From NCBI RefSeq assembly GCF_002109385.1, contig NZ_CP020814.1, forward strand, positions 2,813,501 to 2,877,500: DNA of 64,000 nucleotides, read 5' to 3'. A program made the translations under genes and the position numbers. The notes beneath the pieces are model-generated. The model did no database searches and was not told the origin of the DNA. It saw nothing but the letters and a program-made list of their open reading frames with translations. Shown here in pieces: positions 37,703-47,576 of the stretch; the stretch's first letter is position 1; each line of letters begins with the position of its first letter. This stretch comes from Halalkalibacter krulwichiae (lineage in GTDB: Bacteria; Bacillota; Bacilli; Bacillales; Bacillaceae_D).

Positions 37703-38938
37703 CTATTCATTGAACAAACGGCGCCATGTTTGCGGTCCAACAATTCCATCGATAGTAATACCTTCTCTTCTTTGGAAATTTCTTACCGCTCTTTCCGTAA
37801 GGGGGCCATAAATACCATCAACTGTTACATTTAAAGCTCGTTGAACTCTTTTCACATCTTCTCCTCTAATAAAAGGAGTTTGAACAGATAATAATCGTTG
37901 ATAACGAATTCCAGATGAACCATTCATGCGATCTAACGCTCTCCATGTTTGTGGTCCAACAATCCCATCAACCGTTATGCCTTCTCTTCTTTGAAATTCT
38001 CTCACACGAGATTCTGTTTCAGGACCAAAGATACCATCTGTAGCGGCCCCGACTTTTTGCTGCACTTCTTGTACATCTGCCCCTCTCATCATTGGCGAAA
38101 GCAATCGAAGCATTCTTCTCGTTTCACTTTGATACATTTCCTCTCGTTCGTCCGGTTCATCGGTTGGAGACCCATGTTCAGGCTGTTCACCAGTATGTTC
38201 AAAATCTCTGAGAGCTCGCCTCGTTTCTGGACCTACAATTCCATCCACAGCAACCGATGCTGTTCTTTGAAACCTCATAACCGCGTCTGCCGTCTGCGGT
38301 CCGAATATCCCGTCAATAGGTCCCGGGTTAAACCCTAATTCGTCTAACCTCTCCTGAAGAGCACGAATATCATCTCCTTGATCCCCCCGTGTTAAAAGAG
38401 TTCTTTGCCTAGCTCCTGCAACATATGTTGTCGTCGGCGCTGGAATTGGTGATAATTCAGCACCCTCTTCTCTTAACCAACTTCGAAAATTCTGCATATT
38501 AATAGAAGGACACGGCTTCCACGAATAACCTGGAAATTCTATATGCCCCCAAACATTTTCAACCGGTATATTTAATTGGTCCATTAAACTTCTTGTTAAA
38601 TTTAGAGTTGAACGGCGTTGGGCCTCGGGCAGTGATTGCGTTCTAAAATCACCAACCATACAAATACCAACAGCAAAGCTATTACTATTTCCAACGTGAT
38701 AACTAACTACTTCTAAATCATGGCATAAACTAATCGAACCATCTCGGTCAACAACATAATGATAACCGATCCCTGGCCAACCTAATTGATTCACATGATA
38801 ACGAGCAAAAGCCTCTGCGCTCCCTGATGTGGTAGCACTATGATGAATCGCTATGTTTCTAATAGCACTTCTAGCTCTTCTTCTATATGACCGAGAACTG
38901 CTCGAAGCTAACGAACGTCGTTTATCGATAATATTCAT
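37703..38938 (-). CDS. N-acetylmuramoyl-L-alanine amidase with PGRP-type domain and three peptidoglycan-binding repeats
   Basis: A 411-aa protein with an amidase_2/PGRP fold (about 28-170): zinc residues in AIHHSAT, WGHIEFPGYSWKPCPS, and GIGYHYVVDRDG near the active site. Then come three PG_binding_1 repeats, each ending DGIxGPxT...AL or RL (about 185-250, 285-345 and 350-411). The last two are nearly identical in their second halves (FQRREGIT, then DGIVGPQTWR). No signal peptide is visible: the N-terminus is Arg/Ser-rich (KRRSLASSSSRSYRRRARSA). ATG 38938 is used over GTG 38947 because GAGGTG sits six bases before it. Confidence 0.88.
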   Translation of the reverse strand: MNIIDKRRSLASSSSRSYRRRARSAIRNIAIHHSATTSGSAEAFARYHVNQLGWPGIGYHYVVDRDGSISLCHDLEVVSYHVGNSNSFAVGICMVGDFRTQSLPEAQRRSTLNLTRSLMDQLNIPVENVWGHIEFPGYSWKPCPSINMQNFRSWLREEGAELSPIPAPTTTYVAGARQRTLLTRGDQGDDIRALQERLDELGFNPGPIDGIFGPQTADAVMRFQRTASVAVDGIVGPETRRALRDFEHTGEQPEHGSPTDEPDEREEMYQSETRRMLRLLSPMMRGADVQEVQQKVGAATDGIFGPETESRVREFQRREGITVDGIVGPQTWRALDRMNGSSGIRYQRLLSVQTPFIRGEDVKRVQRALNVTVDGIYGPLTERAVRNFQRREGITIDGIVGPQTWRRLFNE

Positions 38939-39000
38939 TATTATCACCTCAATAGATATATATATGTCTACTAAGGGGAAGTTGATGTTTGACCAAAATA

Positions 39001-39031
39001 AAAAGGACGATCCTTAGATCATCCTTTAAAC
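39001..39031 (-). terminator. terminator of ykuV
   Basis: On the minus strand AAAGGATGATC pairs with GATCGTCCTTT around TAAG, followed by TTTATTTT. Confidence 0.75.
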
Positions 39032-39039
39032 GAATAAGA

Positions 39040-39492
39040 CTATTCTTTAATACCAAGAACTCGGTTAACACGTTTCGTTAACATTTTCATTCCGCCACCG
39101 CCAGCTTGGAAATGACGCAATTGTCCTTCTTCATCAAATACATAATATGCAGGCACATACTCATTTTCAAAAGCATCTGTAAGCTTATGCTCATCATCAA
39201 CAAAAATCGGCTGAGTAATTTCGTGTTCTGCTGCGACTTTCTTAATTTCTTCTAAATCTAAATCTTTTTCAGATCTTGGCATGTGAACAGCAATAACGTT
39301 TAATTTATCTTTATATTGATCACGAAATTCGTTAACATTCGGCATAGCCTCTTTGCATAGTCCACAACTAATTGACCAGAAATGAATTAAAGTTGGTTTA
39401 TCTCCTACAAGGTCACTTTTTGAAACTTCTCCGTTTAACCAAGTTGAAGCCCCTTCTAATTCAGGCATTTGCGATCTTAATTTTAATGCCAT
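39040..39492 (-). CDS. ykuV: cytosolic thiol-disulfide oxidoreductase YkuV
   Basis: A 150-aa thioredoxin-fold protein with no signal peptide. The active-site CxxC is C43-G-L-C46 (FWSISCGLCKEAMP) and the cis-proline region is YVPAYYVFD. It corresponds to B. subtilis YkuV, which is co-encoded with the peroxiredoxin YkuU just upstream, as here (83-base gap). A role as reductant for YkuU or other thiols is inferred from the pairing. ATG 39492 has AAGGATGATAAAC; the frame upstream to 39546 lacks a leader. Confidence 0.88.
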   Translation of the reverse strand: MALKLRSQMPELEGASTWLNGEVSKSDLVGDKPTLIHFWSISCGLCKEAMPNVNEFRDQYKDKLNVIAVHMPRSEKDLDLEEIKKVAAEHEITQPIFVDDEHKLTDAFENEYVPAYYVFDEEGQLRHFQAGGGGMKMLTKRVNRVLGIKE

Positions 39493-39575
39493 GTTTATCA
39501 TCCTTCCTTTTATGTTTATGTTATCCGATAAAAAAAAGTCTAACATTGCTGCTAGACTTCTTTATATTATCTGCC

Positions 39576-40127
39576 TTAAACGTTAAGTGTTTTTTGACCT
39601 GGCTTCCAGTTAGCTGGGCAAAGTCCACCAGTTTGAAGAGCTTGAAGCACACGAAGAGTCTCATCTACATCACGTCCAATGTTGTTGTGGTTAACAACAG
39701 AGTACATTAACTCTCCTTCTGGACTGATGATAAATAGACCACGAAGTGCAACACCTTCTTCTTCAATTAAAACGCCATATTCACGTGATACAACATGGTT
39801 TGTGTCAGCTGCAAGTGGATACTTTAACTCACCAAGTCCATTGTCTTCACGAGCTGTGTTAATCCATGCTTTGTGAGTATGAACAGTGTCAGTAGATACT
39901 CCAATTACTTCAGCATCTAAATCTTCAAACTCATCATAGCGATCACTTAATGATGTGATCTCAGTTGGACATACGAAAGTGAAATCCATTGGGTAGAAGA
40001 AAAGAACTGTCCATTTGTCGTTCTTCATATTCTCTTCAAGGCTCACCTTTGCAAATTCTTTGTTCGGCATTACTGCATCCATTTCAAAACGGGGTGCTTG
40101 CTTAGCAACCATACGCTTGTCTGTCAT
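39576..40127 (-). CDS. ykuU: typical 2-Cys peroxiredoxin YkuU
   Basis: A 183-aa AhpC/TSA-fold peroxidase reducing hydroperoxides. Peroxidatic Cys53 in FTFVCPTE and resolving Cys170 in GLCPANWKP mark the typical 2-Cys class. AGGAGGTTGTACAT precedes ATG. It lies upstream of ykuV with a strong promoter at 40169-40197, and divergent from ykuT. No PerR box was recognised. Confidence 0.93.
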   Translation of the reverse strand: MTDKRMVAKQAPRFEMDAVMPNKEFAKVSLEENMKNDKWTVLFFYPMDFTFVCPTEITSLSDRYDEFEDLDAEVIGVSTDTVHTHKAWINTAREDNGLGELKYPLAADTNHVVSREYGVLIEEEGVALRGLFIISPEGELMYSVVNHNNIGRDVDETLRVLQALQTGGLCPANWKPGQKTLNV

Positions 40128-40168
40128 ATGTACAACCTCCTAAAAAATTAAAAATCTCTACAGCCGTC

Positions 40169-40197
40169 ATTATAAAAGAAGTTTTATTACTAGTCAA
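40169..40197 (-). promoter_or_regulatory. strong SigA promoter of ykuU-ykuV
   Basis: On the minus strand TTGACT (40197-40192) and a perfect TATAAT (40174-40169), spacer 17, about 40 bases before ATG. The remaining part of 40128-40472 is AT-rich leader; no gene was seen in it. Confidence 0.75.
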
Positions 40198-40472
40198 TAT
40201 TAAATAAGAATTAGACTAAATAAAAACTGTGAAAATATCTTACAAAACCTAGTATCTCCACACATTTTTATAATAAACGACTTGTACATAATAAATTATA
40301 GCAAATTCTTCCGTGATAAAGCGACAAATATGCTCATCATTCTCAATTGATTTTCGACATTTGAGGGATCTTCGTTTTTATGCTAGGATTAACCTCTAAA
40401 GAAAGTGGGTATTTAACATACATAATTCCGTTTCTACGGAATTTACGTAACGATTTATTTAGGGGTGATATG

Positions 40473-41312
40473 ATGGAACAATGGTTAAATCAATATTCAG
40501 GAGGAGAGTTTCTCATAGGTCTAGCTACGAGTATTGGCCAAATTATAATAGCGATATTAGCTTTCTTAATAGCTAAGTCTATTGGTAATCGATTAATTAG
40601 TGGCAGCTTCTCTAAAATGGAACAACAACGAGGGATGTCACCAGGTAGAGTAAAAACACTAGCAAAGTTAACAACTAATGCCTTTTCTTATGTTTTAATT
40701 TTTGTTTTCATAACCATTATCATAAGTATTTTTGGATTAGATGCAACAGGACTTATTGCAGGTGCTGGTGTTGTTGGTTTAGCTATTGGTTTTGGTGCAC
40801 AAGGACTAGTTAGTGATGTCGTGACCGGCTTTTTCCTTTTACTTGAAAGACAAATAGATGTCGGGGATTATGTTACTACTGGCGGCGTAGATGGAATTGT
40901 TGAACAAGTCGGCTTAAGAAACACGCAAATTAGAGGATTTGATGGTACTCTTCACTTTGTTCCCAACCGCGCGATTAGCAATGTTAGTAACCATTCACGA
41001 GGAAACATGCGAGCATTGGTTGATATGAGTATTTCTTACGATGATAACATAGACCAAGCGATAACAGTGTTACAAATAGCCTGCGATAAGTTAGCACTAG
41101 AAGATGAAGCAATTAAAGAAGGACCTAATGTTGTAGGTGTTCAAAGCTTGGGCGATTCCGATGTAGTCATCCGAATCATTGCAAAAACAGAGAATATGGA
41201 ACAATGGGCTGTTGAACGCAAATTGCGCAAAGTATTAAAAGAAGCACTTGATGCTAACAACATCGAAATTCCATTTCCACATCAAGTATATATTGAAAAG
41301 AAGGAACAATAG
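40473..41312 (+). CDS. ykuT: small-conductance mechanosensitive channel (MscS family, YkuT-like)
   Basis: A 279-aa channel with three membrane helices (about 15-115). TM3 holds the glycine/alanine-rich pore motif AGAGVVGLAIGFGAQGLVSDVVTG (split here as GAGVVGLAIGFGAQ), then the beta domain (VGDYVTTGGVDGIVEQVGLR) and the C-terminal alpha/beta domain. It releases solutes on hypo-osmotic shock. ATG 40470 and ATG 40473 both follow AGGGGTGAT; the second has the better spacing. The extra upstream frame from 40380 has no leader. It lies next to ykuS and ykuU as in B. subtilis. Confidence 0.93.
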   Translation: MEQWLNQYSGGEFLIGLATSIGQIIIAILAFLIAKSIGNRLISGSFSKMEQQRGMSPGRVKTLAKLTTNAFSYVLIFVFITIIISIFGLDATGLIAGAGVVGLAIGFGAQGLVSDVVTGFFLLLERQIDVGDYVTTGGVDGIVEQVGLRNTQIRGFDGTLHFVPNRAISNVSNHSRGNMRALVDMSISYDDNIDQAITVLQIACDKLALEDEAIKEGPNVVGVQSLGDSDVVIRIIAKTENMEQWAVERKLRKVLKEALDANNIEIPFPHQVYIEKKEQ

Positions 41313-41364
41313 ACGTTTATAAAAATGTGTAAAGGGCGAGTTTAATACTCACCCTTTTTATTAT

Positions 41365-41610
41365 TTATTGACCTACTTTTTGTTCTACTTGTTGGCAAAC
41401 CTCTTGCGCCGTCATCCCATGTGCATTAATTACTGATCCTTTAATCGCAGCATCTTGTACACCCATAACGTTTTGGTCTTGTCCCGTAATAACGCAACAG
41501 TCACAACCTTGCGCATCTTGCTCTTGTTTTAACTGAACTACTTCATACCCTTTCGATTGTAACTCTTGCTGTACATCTGTTAAAGATTGCTCAACACCAA
41601 TTCTTGGCAT
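41365..41610 (-). CDS. ykuS: YkuS-like UPF0180 family protein
   Basis: An 81-aa protein with the family core [19 protein letters not shown] (tandem cysteines C-D-C-C) and GxxAxEVCQ near the end. The cysteines suggest a redox or metal role, but this has not been shown. GGAGGTAAAGAC precedes ATG. Synteny with dapL and ykuT matches B. subtilis. Confidence 0.9.
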   Translation of the reverse strand: MPRIGVEQSLTDVQQELQSKGYEVVQLKQEQDAQGCDCCVITGQDQNVMGVQDAAIKGSVINAHGMTAQEVCQQVEQKVGQ

Positions 41611-41734
41611 GTCTTTACCTCCGCTAAATAAAAGTGTTATATTTCATTATTAAAATCCCCAAGATAATGGCAAATATACGTGAAATTTGAAAAGAGTATG
41701 TAAAAAAACCACCTGCTTAAGCAGATGGTTCTAG

Positions 41735-42856
41735 CTAACTGTTTAAATAATCAATAATCGTCTCAACAGCCAAAGGTATCGCTTCTTCCTTTGGCTCTAA
41801 TCTAGCATCATGCAATCCATATTGGCTATCGACTCCTAGCCAAAACATTAATCCAGGAATTTCTTCTAAAAAGTAACCAAAGTCTTCTCCCGTCATCGCT
41901 TCATCACAAATAATTAAATGCACCGATTCTTTTTTTTCTGCAAAACGGATGAAATCCTCAGTAACTTCCTTATCATTATATACTTGACAATAATTTGCGC
42001 CATAGTCAATGGTAATGGTACATTCGAACCCAACTTCAACCCCTTGGACAAGCGATTCTATTCGCTTCTTAATTTTTTTCATTGTTTCAATTGAGCGAGT
42101 TCGAATTGTCCCTTCTATTACCGCTGTATCAGCAATAATGTTTTGCTTTGTTCCACCCTTAATAACGCCAATTGTAATGACCCCAGCATCTAAAGGGTTT
42201 ACGTTTCGAGCGACAATTGTTTGTAATTGGGTTACGAGATGACTTGAAGCAACAACCATGTCATTTGCCGTATGAGGATAAGCTGCATGGCCACCCTTCC
42301 CTTTTAACGTGATAAATAGTTCAGAAGTGTTAGCAAAAAGCAGTCCCACCTTCGTGGCAATCGTCCCAACTGGATATTCAGGAGCAATATGTAATGCTAG
42401 CATTTGATCTGGTTTCCACCTTCGAAACGGAGCTGATTCTAGCATTGGTTTAGCGCCTCCTGGCCCCTCTTCCGCTGGCTGAAAAATAAATAAGCAATTG
42501 TATTTAGGCTGATTGTAAGCCAAATAACTGAGAACACCTAAGGCAATTGTCATATGAAAGTCATGCCCACAGGCGTGCATCGCTCCTTTATGAAGAGACT
42601 GAAATTCTTCATAGGACGTCTGTTCAAGAATAGGCAAACCGTCAATATCTGCCCTATACCCCAACGTCCTTGTTGCATCTCTACCAGTGACATGAACAAA
42701 AATACCGGTTCTCCATGTTTCCACAGTCAAATATTGATTAGGTAATTTTGCAATTTTCTTCAATAGATAACGTTGTGTTTTCACTTCCTCGTACCCGAGT
42801 TCAGGAATTTGGTGTAAATCACGCCTTATTTTTATTAACTCATCAGCTTGAAACAT
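41735..42856 (-). CDS. dapL: N-acetyl-L,L-diaminopimelate deacetylase
   Basis: A 373-aa M20 metallopeptidase that removes acetate from N-acetyl-DAP in the acetylated lysine/peptidoglycan branch. Metal-binding motifs: HACGHDFH and [10 protein letters not shown], and the [11 protein letters not shown] segment. The frame can start at ATG 42862 or ATG 42856; the second has the better distance from GTGGTG and is chosen. It overlaps the end of the aminotransferase gene, so translation is coupled. (B. subtilis counterpart YkuR.). Confidence 0.93.
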   Translation of the reverse strand: MFQADELIKIRRDLHQIPELGYEEVKTQRYLLKKIAKLPNQYLTVETWRTGIFVHVTGRDATRTLGYRADIDGLPILEQTSYEEFQSLHKGAMHACGHDFHMTIALGVLSYLAYNQPKYNCLFIFQPAEEGPGGAKPMLESAPFRRWKPDQMLALHIAPEYPVGTIATKVGLLFANTSELFITLKGKGGHAAYPHTANDMVVASSHLVTQLQTIVARNVNPLDAGVITIGVIKGGTKQNIIADTAVIEGTIRTRSIETMKKIKKRIESLVQGVEVGFECTITIDYGANYCQVYNDKEVTEDFIRFAEKKESVHLIICDEAMTGEDFGYFLEEIPGLMFWLGVDSQYGLHDARLEPKEEAIPLAVETIIDYLNS

Positions 42857-44060
42857 TAGCATTCACCACAGCTTTAATCTTTTCTTCGAGCTTTTCTGTA
42901 AACAATTGTACTTCATCATTTGTTAGTGTTAATGGAGGTAGCAAGCGGATAATCGTATGTTGAGTAACATCGACCATTAAACCGTCTGTTAATAATTGAC
43001 GTTGAATTTCTTTTACTTGTGATCCATCTAGATTCATCACAATTCCTAACATCATCCCCTTACCTCGTACATCAACAATTTGAGTAGGATATTTGGACTT
43101 TAGGTTATTAATCTGTTGATGTAAGAAATCCGCCACAACATTTCCTTTCTCCAACTGTCCGTTAACAAGTAATTCATCAATAACAGCATTTCCTAGTGCA
43201 GCACTTAAAGGAGAAGGACCAAACGTCGTCCCGTGATCACCAGGTTTAAAAAGATGGGCATAACGTTCAGCAACGATAATTCCACCAAGAGGAAGTCCTC
43301 CACCTATACCTTTTGCAAATAAAATCACATCTGGCTCAATGCCAGCATGTTGATACGCAAAAAACGTTCCGGTACGCCCTACACCCGTTTGAATTTCATC
43401 CATGCAACAAAGAACGCCATATTTTTTACATAGATTTGAAATTTCACGAAGATATTCCTCTTTTAGAGTAACAATCCCTCCGGAACCTAAAACAGGTTCT
43501 ACAATCAGTGCTGCCGGGGAATGTTGCACCATTACTTCTTCCAAAGCTTCAACATTATGTGGTTCAACTTCAAAGACCGGAATGTCTGTTGCAGGAAAAT
43601 CTTGATATACACCAGGTTGCCTTGTTAACTTCAATGCCCCTAGTGTACGTCCATGGAAGCTTCTTTTAAACACAACAACGCCATTGCGTTCAGTCGATTG
43701 TTCTTTTGACCATTTATGCACAAATTTCAGAGCCGCTTCAGTTGCTTCTGCACCCGAATTCGCAAAGAAAACTTTTCCTGTCACTGAATTTCTTACCAAC
43801 TTTTCGGCTAAAACAATTGCTGGTTTATTATAAAAATAGTTAGAAATATGGAGGAATTTCTCCGCTTGTTGTTTCATAGCTTCTAAAATTGCCGGATGAC
43901 TATGACCTAGTATATTAACGGCTAATCCCGTAAATAAATCCAAGTATTTTTTTCCATTTTCATCAAATAAATAATTGCCTTCACCACGATCAATTACAAT
44001 TGGAAGACGTCCGTAAGTAGACATGATTGCTTGTTGGTCACGCTCTATCCAGTTTGACAA
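42843..44060 (-). CDS. class III aminotransferase (acetylornithine/acyl-DAP aminotransferase, ArgD-like)
   Basis: A 405-aa PLP aminotransferase of the acetylornithine group: [27 protein letters not shown], the PLP lysine in [14 protein letters not shown], and [12 protein letters not shown]. It lies between dapH and dapL, with which it overlaps, so a role as N-acetyl-DAP aminotransferase is strongly suggested by context; in B. subtilis this step uses a class I enzyme (PatA). The start is TTG 44060 with AAGGGGG nine bases upstream; an AAGGAG abuts the TTG, so the exact start is uncertain. Confidence 0.9.
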   Translation of the reverse strand: MSNWIERDQQAIMSTYGRLPIVIDRGEGNYLFDENGKKYLDLFTGLAVNILGHSHPAILEAMKQQAEKFLHISNYFYNKPAIVLAEKLVRNSVTGKVFFANSGAEATEAALKFVHKWSKEQSTERNGVVVFKRSFHGRTLGALKLTRQPGVYQDFPATDIPVFEVEPHNVEALEEVMVQHSPAALIVEPVLGSGGIVTLKEEYLREISNLCKKYGVLCCMDEIQTGVGRTGTFFAYQHAGIEPDVILFAKGIGGGLPLGGIIVAERYAHLFKPGDHGTTFGPSPLSAALGNAVIDELLVNGQLEKGNVVADFLHQQINNLKSKYPTQIVDVRGKGMMLGIVMNLDGSQVKEIQRQLLTDGLMVDVTQHTIIRLLPPLTLTNDEVQLFTEKLEEKIKAVVNANVSS

Positions 44061-44148
44061 CTCCTTTATCCCCCTTCTCTATATGTAAGGAAAGAGCTTT
44101 GTCGCAAAGGTATCCCTCTACAACAAAGCTGCTTGTCCCATTTATTAC

Positions 44149-44871
44149 TTAGTTATCTTCATTTAAGCGTCTAAGCTCATGCTTAATTTCTGTTTTACCT
44201 TTTGTTTTTTCATCAATTTCTTTAATAACACGAGCCGGTGTACCAGCTACAACTGTATTTGCAGGTACATCTTCAATGACAACTGCACCTGCAGCAACTA
44301 CCGCCCCTTTACCGATCGTTACACCTTCTAAGACAACACAGTTAGCACCAATGACAACGTCATCTTCAACCACTACAGGTTTTGCAGAAGGTGGCTCGAT
44401 AACACCAGCTAGTACGGATCCAGCTCCAACGTGACAATTTTTACCTACGGTTGCACGACCACCGAGGACAACGTTCATATCAATCATTGTTCCTTCACCA
44501 ATTACCGCACCAATGTTAATGCTCGCTCCCATCATAATAACAGCATTATCACCGATCTCTACTTGATCACGGATGATTGCACCCGGCTCAATACGAGCTT
44601 TGATGTTCTTCATATCTAATAACGGAATAGCAGAGTTACGGCGGTCGTTTTCAATCACAAGATCTTCTATTTGCGCTTCGTTTTCATTTAAAATCGGTTC
44701 AATAACACTCCATTCACCGAATAAAACCCCAACGTTTCCTGTAATAAATGCTTTCGTATCTGAACCAAAGTTTAATCCTTCAAGGTCTCCCTTAATATGT
44801 ACTTTTACAGGTGTTTTCTTCTCACTTTTAGAGATAAATTGAATAATCTCATTTGCATCCATCATTTTCAT
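44149..44871 (-). CDS. dapH: 2,3,4,5-tetrahydrodipicolinate N-acetyltransferase
   Basis: A 240-aa left-handed beta-helix (hexapeptide repeat) acetyltransferase that acetylates tetrahydrodipicolinate with acetyl-CoA. The N-terminal domain (about 1-85, [20 protein letters not shown]) is followed by many repeats such as [20 protein letters not shown] and [21 protein letters not shown] 44871 follows AGGAGGAACTAAC; upstream frame residues to 44931 lack a leader. First gene of the dapH - aminotransferase - dapL set. Confidence 0.96.
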   Translation of the reverse strand: MKMMDANEIIQFISKSEKKTPVKVHIKGDLEGLNFGSDTKAFITGNVGVLFGEWSVIEPILNENEAQIEDLVIENDRRNSAIPLLDMKNIKARIEPGAIIRDQVEIGDNAVIMMGASINIGAVIGEGTMIDMNVVLGGRATVGKNCHVGAGSVLAGVIEPPSAKPVVVEDDVVIGANCVVLEGVTIGKGAVVAAGAVVIEDVPANTVVAGTPARVIKEIDEKTKGKTEIKHELRRLNEDN

Positions 44872-44902
44872 GTTAGTTCCTCCTAATAACAATCTCTTCA
44901 TT

Positions 44903-44931
44903 ATGATAAAGATATCACATGAAAAATGCAA
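44903..44931 (-). promoter_or_regulatory. candidate SigA promoter of the dap operon
   Basis: On the minus strand TTGCAT (44931-44926) and TATCAT (44908-44903), spacer 17, about 30 bases before dapH. No lysine riboswitch is visible in the short leader. Confidence 0.45.
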
Positions 44932-44980
44932 TCAGAAAGGTAGAATTCTTTTAAATTCTTATGAATGAAAAGAGCATGTA

Positions 44981-45877
44981 TTACCCCAATATCCATAACA
45001 ATGAAGTTATTGTAATAATACTAAGCATCGTTGTAATAAGAGTCGTACTTGATACGAGCTTCGGCTTTGCATCAAATTGAACAGCATACATAACAATTGT
45101 TGCAGCTGAAGGCATCGCAGCTGACACAATTAATACTTTTGCAATTAAAGGGTCTAAAGGCAGCATAAAAGTAATTCCCACCGCGATTAATGGTGAAACG
45201 AGCAATCGTACGACTGTTGCATAACTTACCTTCCCCCACTCGAAATTCCCCCATTCAATCCTTGCTAACTGCATTCCTAAAATGATCATCACAGTCGGAA
45301 TCGCAGCCTCTGCTATAATATCAACCGTAAGCATTAAATTAGGTGGAACCGAGTATGAAAAGACCTTTAAAAGGAGTCCTAAAATAACAGCGTAAGTTGC
45401 CGGCATTTTTAAGACTTCACGAAATGCAATCGAAACACCAGCTTTTCCTCTAGCTGCATAATACACACCAAAACAATTCATAATAATTGATTGAAGCACT
45501 AGAAAAATAACAGAATAGGCAAAAGCTTCTTCTCCATAGGCAAATAAAATAATGGGCGCCCCGTAATTCCCGGCATTCATAAACGCCGTTGATAAAATAA
45601 GCCCACTTTCTGTTGCTCGATCATACTTTTTTAATTTCGCATACACTTTATTTATAATGATCAGACTAAACAACAATAAAATGGAGAATATAATCATATA
45701 CAAAGCTTGTAAGTTAATTTCAGAGTAATAGAAAGTTCGAAATACAAGCGAGGGTGTCATGATGTAAATAGCAACAGTTGACACAGCCTTTATATCAATT
45801 TTTTTCCATTTCTGAACAAAGAATCCTATTAAAAATACAAGTAAAACTGGAAATACAACCTGTATAAAAATATCCAT
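44981..45877 (-). CDS. AEC-family transporter (auxin efflux carrier superfamily)
   Basis: A 298-aa protein with about ten hydrophobic helices and the family motif STAFMNAGNYGAPI in the middle. Bacterial AEC members export or import small dicarboxylates such as malate or malonate; the substrate is unknown here. ATG 45877 follows GGAGTGATGAAT. It stands between the dap operon and aceA without being clearly co-transcribed with either. The nearby isocitrate lyase may hint at dicarboxylate metabolism (weak inference). Confidence 0.82.
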   Translation of the reverse strand: MDIFIQVVFPVLLVFLIGFFVQKWKKIDIKAVSTVAIYIMTPSLVFRTFYYSEINLQALYMIIFSILLLFSLIIINKVYAKLKKYDRATESGLILSTAFMNAGNYGAPIILFAYGEEAFAYSVIFLVLQSIIMNCFGVYYAARGKAGVSIAFREVLKMPATYAVILGLLLKVFSYSVPPNLMLTVDIIAEAAIPTVMIILGMQLARIEWGNFEWGKVSYATVVRLLVSPLIAVGITFMLPLDPLIAKVLIVSAAMPSAATIVMYAVQFDAKPKLVSSTTLITTMLSIITITSLLWILG

Positions 45878-46010
45878 ATTCATCACTCCAACTCTTTTAA
45901 AACGTAAAACTGAAAGATTTAAATTCCATTATATACCTTGAAAATAGAGAGTTGAATAGATTTTTTTCATATGGATGTAATGTCTCATCACCTAAATACC
46001 GGTTGTAATA

Positions 46011-46041
46011 TAACAGCCCCTGCAAAAATGCAGGGGCTGTA
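46011..46041 (-). terminator. hairpin terminator of aceA
   Basis: ACAGCCCCTGCA and TGCAGGGGCTGT stem with a short loop of A. It is very stable but followed by a weak T tract on the minus strand. Confidence 0.7.
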
Positions 46042-46055
46042 CTGTTCTAATATGC

Positions 46056-47348
46056 TTATTGTTTTTGGAATTGCGCTTCCTCTGTAGAACCTTTCAGAGC
46101 TGTCGTAGACGATGTTCCTCCAGAAACCACTTGAGAAATTTCATCGAAATAACCAGTACCTACTTCACGCTGATGGCGAGTAGCTGTATAACCTTTCGAT
46201 TCACTAGCAAACTCAGCTTGCTGTAATTCTGAATACGCACCCATTCCTCTCGTTTTGTATCCGTTAGCAAGTTCAAACATGCTGTGGTTAAGCGCATGGA
46301 ATCCTGCCAATGTAACAAATTGGAACTTATATCCCATTTTACCAAGTTCAACTTGATACGTTTCAATTGTTTCTTTATCAAGATTAGCTTCCCAGTTAAA
46401 TGATGGTGAACAGTTATAAGCAAGCATCTTTCCAGGGAATTTAGCATGGATTGCATCTGCAAATTGCTGCGCTTCTTCAAGTGAAGGCTTAGAAGTTTCA
46501 CACCAAATTAAATCTGCATAAGGTGCGTAAGCTAATCCTCTAGCGATTGCTTGATCAATACCTGGATTTGTTCTGTAGAATCCTTCTGGTGTTCTTTCAC
46601 CGGTAATGAATGGTCGGTCTGCCGGGTCGATGTCACTTGTAATTAAATCTGCTGCATCGGCATCTGTACGCGCAATAATGATTGTCGGAACACCACTAAC
46701 GTCAGCTGCAAGTCTTGCTGCAGTAAGGTTTCTGATAGCCGTTTGCGTCGGAATCAGAACCTTACCTCCGAGGTGTCCGCATTTTTTCTCAGATGCTAAT
46801 TGATCTTCGAAGTGTACACCACTAGCACCTGATTCAATCATCCCTTTCATGAGCTCAAATACGTTTAATTGACCACCAAATCCAGCCTCAGCATCTGCTA
46901 CGATCGGAGCAAAATAATCAATGTCTCCTTCGCCTTCCATATGTTGAATTTGATCTGCACGTTGAAGTGCTTGGTTAATACGTTTAACTACGCTTGGAAC
47001 ACTATTTGCAGGATATAAACTTTGGTCAGGATACATTTGGCCAGCTAGATTTGCATCAGCGGCAACTTGCCATCCACTTAAATAAATCGCTTTCAATCCA
47101 GCCTTTACTTGTTGAACAGCTTGATTTCCTGTTAGTGCTCCTAAAGCATTTACAAAATTTTCTTCATTGATTAGTTTCCATAATTTTTCTGAACCTCTCC
47201 GCGCCAGCGTATGTTCAATTTGAACCGATCCTCTTAAACGAACTACATCCTCCCCAGTATATGGTCTCTCTATGCCACTCCATCTTGAATTAGTTGCCCA
47301 TTGCTCCTCTAATAATCTCGCTTCTCTTTGTTTTGATTCGTTTGTCAT
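46056..47348 (-). CDS. aceA: isocitrate lyase
   Basis: Splits isocitrate into glyoxylate and succinate for the glyoxylate shunt. The 430-aa product has the catalytic cysteine loop [14 protein letters not shown], the metal-site region [14 protein letters not shown], and WCETSKP. Length and motifs suit the prokaryotic short form. ATG 47348 is preferred over 47354 because AGGAGAG lies only two bases from the latter. No malate synthase gene is adjacent, so aceA is transcribed alone. Confidence 0.96.
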   Translation of the reverse strand: MTNESKQREARLLEEQWATNSRWSGIERPYTGEDVVRLRGSVQIEHTLARRGSEKLWKLINEENFVNALGALTGNQAVQQVKAGLKAIYLSGWQVAADANLAGQMYPDQSLYPANSVPSVVKRINQALQRADQIQHMEGEGDIDYFAPIVADAEAGFGGQLNVFELMKGMIESGASGVHFEDQLASEKKCGHLGGKVLIPTQTAIRNLTAARLAADVSGVPTIIIARTDADAADLITSDIDPADRPFITGERTPEGFYRTNPGIDQAIARGLAYAPYADLIWCETSKPSLEEAQQFADAIHAKFPGKMLAYNCSPSFNWEANLDKETIETYQVELGKMGYKFQFVTLAGFHALNHSMFELANGYKTRGMGAYSELQQAEFASESKGYTATRHQREVGTGYFDEISQVVSGGTSSTTALKGSTEEAQFQKQ

Positions 47349-47397
47349 GTTCATCTCTCCTCGTTTTTTAGTTTACTAGTTTCCCTGTTCTCTCTTG

Positions 47398-47411
47398 CTG
47401 TATTATTACAG
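47398..47411. promoter_or_regulatory. inverted repeat in the aceA leader (possible operator)
   Basis: CTGTA and TACAG separated by TTAT, about 20 bases downstream of the aceA -10 box. It could bind a repressor as a roadblock; no regulator was recognised. Confidence 0.3.
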
Positions 47412-47429
47412 TTTGTTTCTTATGAACTT

Positions 47430-47458
47430 ATAATATAACAGCACTTTTGTATTTGCAA
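47430..47458 (-). promoter_or_regulatory. candidate SigA promoter of aceA
   Basis: On the minus strand TTGCAA (47458-47453) and TATTAT (47435-47430), spacer 17. Confidence 0.45.
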
Positions 47459-47537
47459 CCATTTTTTTCTTTTTTTTGAATTATTTTTTTATTGAAATTT
47501 GAAATCCCTGTCACACTAGTGAATTTAGGCAAAATAA

Positions 47538-47570
47538 AAAGAAATAACTAGTATAACCAGCTATTTCTTA
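47538..47570 (-). terminator. terminator of the DUF4309-like gene
   Basis: AAGAAATA and TATTTCTT arms with a CTAG/CTGG inner part, then TTTTATTTT on the minus strand. Confidence 0.65.
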
Positions 47571-47576
47571 AATGTT

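Noticed and set aside
37949..38338. 129-aa plus-strand frame inside the amidase gene
   Set aside because: Antisense to peptidoglycan-binding repeats; Ser/His/Cys-rich composition typical of a shadow.
41611..41734. Possible riboswitch between ykuS and dapL
   Set aside because: Too short and without recognisable paired elements.
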